In this document: piece after piece, positions 1 to 6,382 of the stretch
How positions within the stretch are numbered: the stretch's first letter is position 1
How the letters are laid out: the number at the start of each line of letters is the position of its first letter
Origin: Planctomycetota bacterium
GTDB taxonomy: Bacteria > Planctomycetota > SZUA-567
NCBI GenBank assembly: GCA_020860865.1
Contig: JAJBTL010000351.1
Location: 1 to 14,712, forward strand
DNA: 14,712 bases
Direction of reading: 5' to 3'
Notes under the pieces: generated by a model
Seen by the model: the letters and a program-made list of their open reading frames with translations, nothing else
What the model was told of the DNA's origin: nothing
Database searches by the model: none
Made by a program: the position numbers and the translations under genes

Positions 1-1
1 G

Positions 2-634
2 TCGCTGTCCGGGAACGGCCGTCTCATGGTTATCCAGGCAGAAAAGTCCGACAGCGAAGAAGCGCGGGAAGACAAGGATGAACAGCCACAGGACCGCCTC
101 GACCTGACCCGCATGGGTGCCGGGCTCCTGATCGCGACCAGCTTTTTCGCCCTTGGCTCGGTGGTGAATTTTGTGTTCCCCGCGGTACACGGCTATGCCT
201 GGATGATTTTGTCCGTCGCCCTGGTCAAGGCACTCGGCCTGTTGCCGCAGAAATTCGAGGCATGCTGCTATCAGTGGTTCCAGTTCGTGATGAACAATCT
301 CACCGGCGTGCTTCTGGTCGGCATCGGCATCGCCTATACCAACCTGAACGAAGTGGCCGCCGCCTTTTCACCCCAGTACCTGCTTCTGGTTAGCGTGACC
401 GTCCTCGGCGCCATCATCGGCGCGGGACTGGTAGGCAGGTTAGTCGGTTTCTTCGCCATAGAATCCTCCATCACCGGTGGCTTGTGCATGGCCAATATGG
501 GCGGCACCGGCGACGTCGCCGTACTGTCGGCCGCCAAAAGAATGGAATTGATGCCGTTCGCTCAGGTATCGTCCCGTATCGGCGGCGCGTTCATGCTTAT
601 TCTCTCGAGCATTCTCATTCAACTCTGGGCATAA
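2..634 (+). CDS. 2-hydroxycarboxylate transporter (CitS/MaeN/MalP family), 3' part
   Basis: This is the C-terminal part of a secondary transporter of the 2-hydroxycarboxylate family, which imports malate, citrate or lactate across the inner membrane, usually with sodium or protons. The frame is open to the left edge, so the gene begins outside the window; the ATG at 26 is internal. A family-like LSGNG motif stands at the very start. An acidic loop follows, then several hydrophobic membrane segments. The family's C-terminal GGXG re-entrant loop is visible as NMGGTGDVAVLSA, about 50 residues before the stop, followed by a conserved SSRIGGA stretch. The malic enzyme gene starts 63 bp downstream on the same strand, as in bacterial malate-utilisation operons, so malate is the likeliest substrate (inference). 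The family call is firm; the exact substrate is not determined. Confidence 0.93.
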   Translation, partial: SLSGNGRLMVIQAEKSDSEEAREDKDEQPQDRLDLTRMGAGLLIATSFFALGSVVNFVFPAVHGYAWMILSVALVKALGLLPQKFEACCYQWFQFVMNNLTGVLLVGIGIAYTNLNEVAAAFSPQYLLLVSVTVLGAIIGAGLVGRLVGFFAIESSITGGLCMANMGGTGDVAVLSAAKRMELMPFAQVSSRIGGAFMLILSSILIQLWA

Positions 635-686
635 CGCAGTTCGAGAATCTTGAAATAATTCCAGTCTATCAAATGAACCCGACCTC

Positions 687-693
687 AAGGAGG
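687..693 (+). promoter_or_regulatory. Ribosome binding site of the malic enzyme gene
   Basis: A full AAGGAGG Shine-Dalgarno sequence lies four bases before the ATG at 698. It fixes that start over any later in-frame codon. Confidence 0.85.
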
Positions 694-697
694 TATC

Positions 698-1885
698 ATG
701 AACTACGCCCAGGAATCGCTGAGAACGCATCGCCTGTGGAAAGGCAAAATGGAGACAACGCCCAAGATGGATGTATGGAATCAGGAGGCCCTGTCCATCG
801 CCTATACACCGGGCGTCGCCGAACCCTGCCTGGCAATTCAGAAAGACCCGGAACTCAGTTATGAACTGACCGGCCGCAGTAACACCGTGGCGGTAATCAC
901 CGACGGCAGCGCCGTCCTGGGTTTGGGGGACATCGGTCCCGAGGCGGGTATGCCGGTCATGGAAGGAAAGTGCGTTCTCTTTAAGGCGTTCGGCGGCGTC
1001 GATGCGGTGCCGTTGTGCATACGCTCCACCGATGTCGATAAAATAGTCGATACGATCGCGCTGTTGGCCGGCAGCTTTGGCGGGATAAATCTGGAAGACA
1101 TCGCCGCACCACGTTGTTTTGAAATTGAACGGCGGTTGAAGGAACGCTGCGATATTCCGATTTTCCACGACGACCAGCATGGTACCGCCGTGGTTACCCT
1201 CGCCGCCATGATGAATGCCCTGAAACTGGTTGGCAAACGCCTTGAGGACGCGCGCGTCGTCACCTGCGGCGCGGGCGCGGCCGGCGTGGCCATTATCAAG
1301 CTCTTGATGGCTGTCGGGCTGAAGGAAGTCGTCATGTGCGACAGGCAGGGTGCCATTTACGAGGGGCGAAGCAACCTCAACGCCGAGAAGGCGGAAATGG
1401 CGGCCATCTCCAACCTGCAGAGGAAAACGGGAGGCTTGGCTGATGTCATACGCGGCGCCGACGTTTTCATCGGCGTCTCCGGTCCGGGAACTGTCGATCA
1501 GGCGATGATCGCGAGCATGGCCCCGAAGGCGATAGTGTTTCCGATGTCGAATCCGGTGCCGGAAATCATGCCTGATTTGGCCCTGGCGGCCGGGGCGGCG
1601 GTCATAGGCACCGGCCGGAGCGACTTCCCCAACCAGATAAACAATGTTCTCGCCTTTCCCGGCATATTCCGTGGCGTCCTTGACGTTCGGGCCAGCGACA
1701 TCAATGACGAAATGAAGATTGCCGCCGCCACCGCCATCGCGGACCTGGTCAAGGACGAGGCATTGACCGCGGAATACATAATTCCTGCCGCCTACGACAA
1801 ACGCGTGAAAGAAACCGTCGCCACAGCCGTCGCCGATGCGGCGATCAGGACCGGCGTCGCCCGGATTGCCGCGCCTGCGGCGTGA
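698..1885 (+). CDS. Malic enzyme, short form (malate to pyruvate, NAD(P)-dependent)
   Basis: Cytoplasmic malic enzyme that oxidatively decarboxylates L-malate to pyruvate and CO2 while reducing NAD(P). The 395-residue length matches bacterial short forms; the phosphotransacetylase-like C-terminal domain of E. coli MaeB is absent. Visible motifs: AYTPGVAEP at 35-43 with the catalytic Tyr36, the TDGSAVLGLGDIGP block at 68-81, EGK with the catalytic Lys91, the metal-binding NLED (Glu133, Asp134) and FHDDQHGTA around Asp158. A Rossmann GAGAAG dinucleotide loop is at 191-196 and MSNPVPEI at 283-290. The gene follows the 2-hydroxycarboxylate transporter by 63 bp and is closed by a terminator at 1917-1960, so the two likely form the end of a malate-uptake operon. 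Cofactor preference (NAD or NADP) cannot be read with confidence. Confidence 0.96.
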   Translation: MNYAQESLRTHRLWKGKMETTPKMDVWNQEALSIAYTPGVAEPCLAIQKDPELSYELTGRSNTVAVITDGSAVLGLGDIGPEAGMPVMEGKCVLFKAFGGVDAVPLCIRSTDVDKIVDTIALLAGSFGGINLEDIAAPRCFEIERRLKERCDIPIFHDDQHGTAVVTLAAMMNALKLVGKRLEDARVVTCGAGAAGVAIIKLLMAVGLKEVVMCDRQGAIYEGRSNLNAEKAEMAAISNLQRKTGGLADVIRGADVFIGVSGPGTVDQAMIASMAPKAIVFPMSNPVPEIMPDLALAAGAAVIGTGRSDFPNQINNVLAFPGIFRGVLDVRASDINDEMKIAAATAIADLVKDEALTAEYIIPAAYDKRVKETVATAVADAAIRTGVARIAAPAA

Positions 1886-1916
1886 CGGTGACACTGGTAG
1901 GCGAAGTACTTTTCTC

Positions 1917-1960
1917 GGTGGTCCCATATATATGATGGGGCCACCATCGTTTCTTTATTT
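1917..1960 (+). terminator. Rho-independent terminator after the malic enzyme gene
   Basis: An 11-bp stem (arms 1917-1927 and 1935-1945, one G-U wobble) with a 7-base AT-rich loop is followed by a T-rich stretch to 1960. It lies about 30 bp after the malic enzyme stop and separates that operon from the repair genes. Confidence 0.8.
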
Positions 1961-2074
1961 AGGTACGTTCTATTCTCCCATTCAAAGGAATCTCGTCGTC
2001 ATTTTCCATTACCTTGGCGTCTGGACCGGCAATTCGCCAAAATCCACTAATGTATATGCATGTCCGAAAATAGC

Positions 2075-2102
2075 CAGACAGCGAATCGGATAATGGTACA
2101 AT
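2075..2102 (+). promoter_or_regulatory. Possible sigma-70-type promoter of the alkylation-repair operon
   Basis: A CAGACA hexamer at 2075-2080 and a good -10-like TACAAT at 2097-2102 are 16 bases apart, which would put the transcript start some 20 bases before the preferred ATG at 2129. The -35 match is only partial. An inverted repeat, TTGGCG at 2014-2019 and CGCCAA at 2035-2040, lies just upstream and could be an operator. The rest of 1961-2128 shows nothing else I can name. Confidence 0.35.
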
Positions 2103-2128
2103 GTCCTCCATACACCATGGAGAACGTG

Positions 2129-3589
2129 ATGATCGACGATATTCCCGGTTTATATACCGCCTTTCGGGCGAAGGACGCCCGGTTTGACGGTCGATTCTTT
2201 GTCGGAATTTCTTCGACCGGGATTTATTGCCGGCCAGTCTGTACGGCACGGCAGCCCAAGCCTGAAAACTGTACTTTTTTCTCCTCAGCCGCCGAGGCGG
2301 AAAAGGCGGGGTATCGGCCGTGTCTCCTGTGCCGTCCGGAACTGGCCCCAGGCATGTCACGCATCGATGCGATGGCGGAACTGGCGTACCGCGCCGCCCG
2401 GCTTCTCGAGGAGGACTGCGGCGACGGGAACAGCCTCAACCGGCTTGCCGACCGCCTTGGCTGTTCGGACAGACATTTGCGTCGCGTCTTCTCCGAACAC
2501 TTTAATGTCACGCCGGTGCAGTATCTTCAAACATGTCGACTGCTCCTCGCGAAAACTCTTCTGACCGACACATCGCTGCCAATCATCCAGGTGGCATTGA
2601 CCGCCGGTTTCGGCAGTGTCCGCCGATTCAACGACGCCTTCAAAAGCCATTACAAACTTCCGCCTACCGCCTTCAGACGCCGCTTGGCAAGTTCCGGAAA
2701 AGCGGTCGCCGACATTACTTTCGCCTTGAGCTATCGTCCTCCGTATTTATGGAAAGAGCTTCTCCAATTCCTGGCCGGTCGTGCCATCGCCGGCGTGGAA
2801 TCGGTCGCAAATGACGCATACTATCGCACCGTGAATATTCCAAATAGCAGCGGCTCGAAGTGTTTCGGTTGGCTTCGGGTTGCGCATCAGAAGAAAAAGA
2901 ATGCCTTGTCCCTGACGATCAGTGAATCCCTGCTGCCTGCCCTGCCCCACGTGATCGCGCGGATACGGCACCAGTTCGACGTGAATTGCGAACCGAATAT
3001 CATTTTCGAATCCCTTGCGGCCATGAACACGTTCCGCCCCGGGTCGTGCGTTCTCGGCACACGACTGCCAGGATGTTTCGATCCGTTTGAAATGGCGGTT
3101 CGCGCCGTGTTGGGCCAACAGATTACGGTCAAAGCGGCCGGCACGCTGGCTTCGCGCCTTGTCGCCGCTTATGGTTCGCCGCTCCAGACTCCGATAGACG
3201 GCTTGACCCATACCTTCCCTACACCAGGCCAAATAGTGGCGATGGGCGACGCCGTCCAGGACAATCTAGGTCGCCTCGGAGTCACGTCGGCACGGTCCCA
3301 CACTATTATGGCACTGGCCCGGGCGCTGATGCGGGGAGAACTGAACCTTGCCCCAAGCGCTCGTCCGGAAGAAGAAATGAAAAAACTGATGGCTCTTCGC
3401 GGCATCGGCAGTTGGACCGCCCAGTACATCGCCATGCGGGCGATGGAATGGCCCGATTCTTTTTTAGAAACGGATGCCGGCGTCAAAAAAGCCCTCCATC
3501 CCCATACGTCAAAAGAAATGCTCGCCATGGCCGAAGCGTGGCGGCCGTGGCGGAGCTATGCCGTTGTCAACCTTTGGAACACGCTTTAG
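2129..3589 (+). CDS. alkA: AdaA-AlkA fusion: methyl-sensing AraC regulator plus 3-methyladenine DNA glycosylase
   Basis: Alkylation-damage sensor and repair enzyme in one chain. Counting from an upstream ATG at 2060, the N-terminal zinc module carries Cys57, Cys61, Cys88 and Cys91, with the same spacing (4, 27, 3) as the E. coli Ada cysteines 38/42/69/72, the first of which accepts methyl groups from phosphotriesters. An AraC-type double helix-turn-helix spans about 103-207. An AlkA N-terminal-like domain (about 215-335) and an HhH-GPD glycosylase domain follow, with hairpin LRGIGSWTAQYIAMRA at 446-461 and catalytic Asp472 in FLETD. I prefer the ATG at 2129 because GGAG ends six bases before it and the zinc cysteines then fall near their usual position; the 2060 start has no SD. 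The Ada-type Ogt domain is missing here but is encoded by the next gene, 12 bp downstream. The protein probably activates its own operon when methylated (family knowledge). Confidence 0.93.
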   Translation: MIDDIPGLYTAFRAKDARFDGRFFVGISSTGIYCRPVCTARQPKPENCTFFSSAAEAEKAGYRPCLLCRPELAPGMSRIDAMAELAYRAARLLEEDCGDGNSLNRLADRLGCSDRHLRRVFSEHFNVTPVQYLQTCRLLLAKTLLTDTSLPIIQVALTAGFGSVRRFNDAFKSHYKLPPTAFRRRLASSGKAVADITFALSYRPPYLWKELLQFLAGRAIAGVESVANDAYYRTVNIPNSSGSKCFGWLRVAHQKKKNALSLTISESLLPALPHVIARIRHQFDVNCEPNIIFESLAAMNTFRPGSCVLGTRLPGCFDPFEMAVRAVLGQQITVKAAGTLASRLVAAYGSPLQTPIDGLTHTFPTPGQIVAMGDAVQDNLGRLGVTSARSHTIMALARALMRGELNLAPSARPEEEMKKLMALRGIGSWTAQYIAMRAMEWPDSFLETDAGVKKALHPHTSKEMLAMAEAWRPWRSYAVVNLWNTL

Positions 3590-3601
3590 CGAGGAAAATC
3601 C

Positions 3602-4138
3602 ATGTACTGTTCATCAAAATACGATTCGCCCGTTGGTAGAATCACGCTTGCCGGCGACGGCGACAGCCTGAGCGGCTTGTGGATTGAAAGTCAGAAATAT
3701 TTCGGTGATACCATGTCGGGTGAAATGATTGAAGACGACGGGCTGCCGATTTTTAACCGGACGAAGAAATGGCTGGATCGATATTTTGCCGGAAAAAAGC
3801 CGGAAATTTCCGAAGTGCGACTCGCTCCCGTCGGCGGCGAATTTCGTCAGACAGTATGGAGGCTCCTCTGTGACATACCGTACGGAGAAGTCACCACGTA
3901 CGGCGCCATCGCCAGGCACGTCGCGGCTCTCATGGGGAAGAAGACCATGTCCAGCCAGGCGGTCGGAGGTGCGGTCGGGCACAACCCGATATCCATTATA
4001 ATCCCGTGCCACCGCGTTATCGGCACCAACGGCAGTCTGACAGGCTATGCCGGCGGACTTACATTAAAGATAAAGCTACTCGAACTTGAAGGGTGCACAG
4101 CCGACTTCTTCGTTCCGAAAAAAGGCACGGCATTGTAG
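3602..4138 (+). CDS. ogt: Methylated-DNA--protein-cysteine methyltransferase (O6-alkylguanine repair)
   Basis: Suicide DNA-repair protein that moves the alkyl group from O6-alkylguanine (or O4-alkylthymine) to its own cysteine. The signature IIPCHRVIG carries the acceptor Cys136 and lies in NPISIIIPCHRVIGTNGSL; the preceding FRQTVWRLLCDIPYGEVTTYGAIA block (81-104) is the DNA-binding helix-turn-helix of the family. The 178-residue length is normal. A GAGGA ribosome site at 3591-3595 precedes the ATG, and the gene lies 12 bp after the AdaA-AlkA fusion, so the two are surely co-transcribed. Together they reproduce the functions of E. coli Ada plus AlkA, with the domains split differently, and the arrangement resembles the adaA-adaB pair of Bacillus. 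The stop codon lies inside a tandem duplication of ATTGTAGAA (4132-4149). No clear terminator follows. Confidence 0.96.
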   Translation: MYCSSKYDSPVGRITLAGDGDSLSGLWIESQKYFGDTMSGEMIEDDGLPIFNRTKKWLDRYFAGKKPEISEVRLAPVGGEFRQTVWRLLCDIPYGEVTTYGAIARHVAALMGKKTMSSQAVGGAVGHNPISIIIPCHRVIGTNGSLTGYAGGLTLKIKLLELEGCTADFFVPKKGTAL

Positions 4139-4219
4139 AAATTGTAGAACCGGTATCGACGATATCTTCTATTGCTCAGTTATTGATATCATTTAAAAGT
4201 GCAACAACGAAACAGCCGC

Positions 4220-4258
4220 CTGAAAACTATCGAAGATTCAGCGTCCGACGGTTTTCAG
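4220..4258 (+). repeat. 8-bp inverted repeat between the ogt and ABM genes
   Basis: CTGAAAAC at 4220-4227 is repeated inverted as GTTTTCAG at 4251-4258 with a 23-base loop. No T-run follows, so it is not a normal terminator. The rest of the spacer 4139-4341 holds only a 9-bp tandem repeat at 4132-4149 and two GATATC palindromes at 4161 and 4185. Confidence 0.4.
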
Positions 4259-4341
4259 TGGACGGGAACGGAAAAGCCTGTTAGAGATGAAATCGGGCTT
4301 TAGAGCCGTTACAACCATATCGACCATAATGAGGAGAAAAC

Positions 4342-4635
4342 ATGGATTCAAGTCTGTATATCATGGCAAAAATCGGCGTGGCCAAGCAGTACCGGGACGA
4401 GTTTCTGGAATTGGCCAAGGGCCTTGTCGCGGCCAGCAGCAGCGAAGCCGGCAACGACTTCTACATCCTTACGGAGAGCGCCGACGATCCGGAAGTGTTT
4501 TGCTTTATCGAACACTGGAAATCGCAACAAGCCATCGATGAACACAACGCCACGCCGCATTTCGGCAAGTTTCAGGAATTGGTGAAAAAGTACTCGTTCC
4601 CCGTTTCAATGGAAATCACCAAGCCGGTATTATAA
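4342..4635 (+). CDS. Antibiotic-biosynthesis-monooxygenase (ABM/YgiN-like) domain protein
   Basis: Small (97-residue) stand-alone ABM-domain protein of the dimeric ferredoxin-like alpha+beta fold. It shows the family layout: an N-terminal strand (LYIMAKIGV), a helix with residues like YRDEFLELAKGLVAAS, the strand FYILTE, then the typical FCFIEHWKSQQAIDEHNATPHF core (residues 53-74), where aromatic and His residues of the pocket lie. Related proteins act on quinones, quinols or small aromatic compounds; the actual substrate is unknown. A GAGGAG ribosome site at 4331-4336 precedes the ATG and a strong terminator follows at 4678-4711. It stands alone between the repair operon and the two-component system, and may have its own promoter in 4139-4341, which I could not identify. 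Confidence 0.88.
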   Translation: MDSSLYIMAKIGVAKQYRDEFLELAKGLVAASSSEAGNDFYILTESADDPEVFCFIEHWKSQQAIDEHNATPHFGKFQELVKKYSFPVSMEITKPVL

Positions 4636-4677
4636 ACTGTACGTTTTCTGAACCGGTCTGAAAATTATGGCGGTTTC

Positions 4678-4711
4678 ATGGGTCTGCCGCCCGGCAGGCC
4701 CATTTATTTAT
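4678..4711 (+). terminator. Rho-independent terminator after the ABM gene
   Basis: An 11-bp stem (4678-4688 with 4693-4703, one G-U wobble) closed by a GCCC tetraloop is followed by a T-rich tail. It lies 42 bp after the ABM stop. Confidence 0.85.
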
Positions 4712-4748
4712 CCATAACCCATCTGGCACGGAAGATTTTCGGGAATAG

Positions 4749-4798
4749 TTGTAACGAATTGTAACCATCATTGATTCAATCACGATACGCCTTATCAT
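4749..4798 (+). promoter_or_regulatory. Putative response-regulator promoter with a CpxR-like direct repeat
   Basis: TTGATT at 4771-4776 and TATCAT at 4793-4798, 16 bases apart, form a plausible sigma-70-type promoter. Just upstream, TTGTAAC occurs twice (4749-4755 and 4759-4765), giving GTAAC-N5-GTAAC with a 10-base period. This closely resembles the CpxR box GTAAA-N5-GTAAA, and the downstream gene encodes a CpxR-type regulator, so self-regulation is a reasonable inference. The transcript would begin at or beside the inverted-repeat element that follows. Confidence 0.45.
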
Positions 4799-4949
4799 AG
4801 AGCGTGTTATTAAATTGTGTATCGTCGTGTCAGACGAGGAAAAAGAGGCGGCAGGAGTTTTTGACCGGCGGTGAGGGTCACGAAACACGCTGAAGGCCGA
4901 TTTTGACGAAGTATGGCGCACGATACGCATTTTAATAACACGCTCATAG
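4796..4949. mobile_element. MITE-like 144-bp element with 25-bp terminal inverted repeats and 5-bp flanking repeats
   Basis: Arms 4801-4825 and 4920-4944 are inverted copies matching at 23 of 25 positions, the outer 14 (AGCGTGTTATTAAA) being identical; one of the two mismatches is a G-U pair in RNA. The element is bordered on both sides by CATAG (4796-4800 and 4945-4949), which looks like a target-site duplication. An alternative reading adds one base pair to each arm, giving GAGCG ends, with ATA as the duplication. The 94-base interior has no coding potential. It lies between the putative promoter and the start of the response-regulator gene, so it would be transcribed as a long hairpin in the 5' leader. 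It could be a non-autonomous transposon remnant or a native leader structure; no transposase or second copy is in the window. Confidence 0.55.
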
Positions 4950-4958
4950 AGAGAAAAA

Positions 4959-4970
4959 GCGTGCGCACGC
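4959..4970. repeat. Perfect 12-bp palindrome beside the response-regulator ribosome site
   Basis: GCGTGCGCACGC is a perfect palindrome ending one base before the AAGGA ribosome site (4972-4976) of the response-regulator gene. It could be an operator; it has no loop, so it is less likely to act as an RNA hairpin. Confidence 0.4.
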
Positions 4971-4982
4971 GAAGGAAGCGGC

Positions 4983-5696
4983 ATGGCCAATGTGCTTGTA
5001 ATCGACGATGATACCGATCTCTACGCCCTTCTCGAGGAATATTTCGCGAAGACCGGCATCCATTCCGAAAACGCCCCGGACGGTGCCGAAGGCCTGTTGC
5101 GCATTCAAAAGAATCCGGATAAATGGGACATCGTCATTCTTGACGTCATGCTTCCCGGAATGGACGGCATGGAAGTGCTGCGCCGCCTGCGGGCCGGGGA
5201 AGAAACGCGGCTTGTTCCCGTGCTCATGCTCACCGCCCGCGGCGACGTCGGAAATACCGTGGAAGGCCTGGAAGCCGGCGCCGACGACTGCCTGGCGAAA
5301 CCGTTCAGCCTGCGGGAGCTATCGGCGCGCATCAAGGCTATCCTCCGCCGAAGCGCAACCGACCGGGCCGACCGGCCGGGAACACTCAAGCGGGTAGACG
5401 ATCTGCTCCTGGACGGCGCGTCGTTCACTGTTGTCCGGGGCGGCGTCACCATCAGTCTGACGCCGATGGATCTCAGGCTACTCGAGGTCCTCCTGGAAAA
5501 TCCCGGCACTGTCGTGTCCCGGGAAGACTTGTACCGGCGGGTGTTCGAGCATGAACCGTTTTTCCAGGACCGCAGCCTCGACATGGCGATTAGCCGTCTT
5601 CGGAAAAAACTCGGGCCCCGTTCCGACGGCGGCGAACGCATACGGGCGGCGTGGGGCAGCGGCTACATATTCCTCCTGCCGGGAGCGTCGCCGTGA
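4983..5696 (+). CDS. OmpR/CpxR-family response regulator
   Basis: Two-component transcription regulator of 237 residues. The receiver domain (1-118) has the acidic pocket Asp8-Asp9-Asp10, the phosphoacceptor Asp54 in VILDVMLPG, the conserved Thr84 (MLTA) and Lys106 (AKPF). A winged-helix DNA-binding domain of OmpR type spans about 135-233, with SLTPMDLRLLEVLLENPG leading into the recognition region DRSLDMAISRLRKKLG and the final GSGYIF hairpin. An AAGGA site at 4972-4976 supports the ATG. The kinase gene begins at 5693 as a GTG inside the regulator's TGA (GTGA overlap), so the pair is translationally coupled and this regulator is its partner. Within the OmpR family it looks most like CpxR/MprA-type regulators of envelope or stress genes, but its targets are unknown. 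A CpxR-like direct repeat upstream suggests self-regulation. Confidence 0.95.
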   Translation: MANVLVIDDDTDLYALLEEYFAKTGIHSENAPDGAEGLLRIQKNPDKWDIVILDVMLPGMDGMEVLRRLRAGEETRLVPVLMLTARGDVGNTVEGLEAGADDCLAKPFSLRELSARIKAILRRSATDRADRPGTLKRVDDLLLDGASFTVVRGGVTISLTPMDLRLLEVLLENPGTVVSREDLYRRVFEHEPFFQDRSLDMAISRLRKKLGPRSDGGERIRAAWGSGYIFLLPGASP

Positions 5697-6382
5697 AGAC
5701 GAAATTGTCCTCCTGGTGGCGGGGCCTTCCCTTCAAGTCGAAGATTTTTCTGGTCACGTCCGCCGCTTTCAGCCTCTCTGTCATGCTGGTGGAATTGATA
5801 ATCGATCCATTGGTCGAAAACCAGATTTTCGGCAAAGGCTTTGACGAGCTTGACTGGCACGAGGTTCCGCAATGGGTTGTGGTCGCCATCGCCCTTGGCC
5901 TGTTGGGAGCGTCCGTGGTGACGCGGGCCATCATGCGTCGGGTTGACCGCATTGCCGTCGCCACCGACGACATTGCCAACGGCAACCTTACCGCCCGCGT
6001 CGAAAATCCCGGCACGCCGCAGGACGTTTTCGATAGCCTGTCCCGCAGCATCAATGCGATGGCGGAAACCATCGAACGGCTCTTCACCAACGAGCGCCGT
6101 CTCCTCTCGGATATTTCCCACGAACTCCGTTCCCCCCTCACCCGGGTTGGCGCGGCGGTGGAACTCCTGTCCATGCACGCCCGGGATGACACCAGCCAGG
6201 ATCTCCGGCGCCGCGTCGAACTGCATCTGGCCCATATCAACCATCTGGTAGAACTTCTTCTCGAACAAAGCCTCAACCGCCTGGCGGTTCGTGAAGGCCG
6301 GGTGCGGGCCGACGCCACCGCCCTTCTCGGCGAGGTGGCCGATGCCTGTCAGCTCAAGGGCGCGACGAAAAAAAAGCCATAA
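5693..6382 (+). CDS. Sensor histidine kinase, N-terminal part in zero frame (membrane, HAMP and DHp domains)
   Basis: Inner-membrane sensor kinase partner of the preceding regulator. I start it at the GTG 5693, overlapping the regulator stop, with GGAG at 5682-5685 seven bases upstream. It has a membrane segment near residues 18-40, a very short outer loop of about 25 residues, a second segment near 61-81, a HAMP region, and the dimerisation/phosphoacceptor helix with H-box SDISHELRSPLTR (His143 from this start). The zero frame then stops at 6380-6382, before the ATP-binding domain, which continues in the -1 frame from 6376. The frame changes within an eight-A run holding A-AAA-AAG, so either a frameshift makes full-length kinase (about 363 residues) or a base was lost by mutation or sequencing error. 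A product ending here (about 229 residues) would have no kinase activity of its own. Confidence 0.88.
   Translation: MKTKLSSWWRGLPFKSKIFLVTSAAFSLSVMLVELIIDPLVENQIFGKGFDELDWHEVPQWVVVAIALGLLGASVVTRAIMRRVDRIAVATDDIANGNLTARVENPGTPQDVFDSLSRSINAMAETIERLFTNERRLLSDISHELRSPLTRVGAAVELLSMHARDDTSQDLRRRVELHLAHINHLVELLLEQSLNRLAVREGRVRADATALLGEVADACQLKGATKKKP
6356..6382 (+). other. Candidate programmed -1 frameshift (or transcript slippage) site in the kinase gene
   Basis: The heptamer A-AAA-AAG at 6370-6376 is in the register needed for -1 slippage, the same slippery sequence as in E. coli dnaX. It sits within A8 (6368-6375). An SD-like AAGGG at 6356-6360 precedes it by nine bases, similar to the stimulatory site of dnaX. 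The zero frame ends just one codon later (CCA TAA), and the -1 frame continues directly into the kinase N box. I see only weak hairpins downstream (for example ACGG-CCGT near 6398-6410). A9 to A8 deletion or a sequencing error gives the same picture. Confidence 0.5.

Noticed and set aside
440..1927. A 495-codon open frame on the minus strand across the transporter end and malic enzyme
   Set aside because: It is antisense to two clearly recognisable genes, its translation is rich in Arg, Gly and His with no known motif, and it reflects GC-rich codon bias.
4725..4742. TGGCACG as half of a sigma-54 promoter
   Set aside because: The required TTGC element at the fixed spacing is absent.
4676..4990. 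A 104-codon minus-strand frame in the spacer before the response regulator
   Set aside because: It crosses the terminator, the promoter and the whole inverted-repeat element, and its translation is Arg/Ser-rich without motifs.
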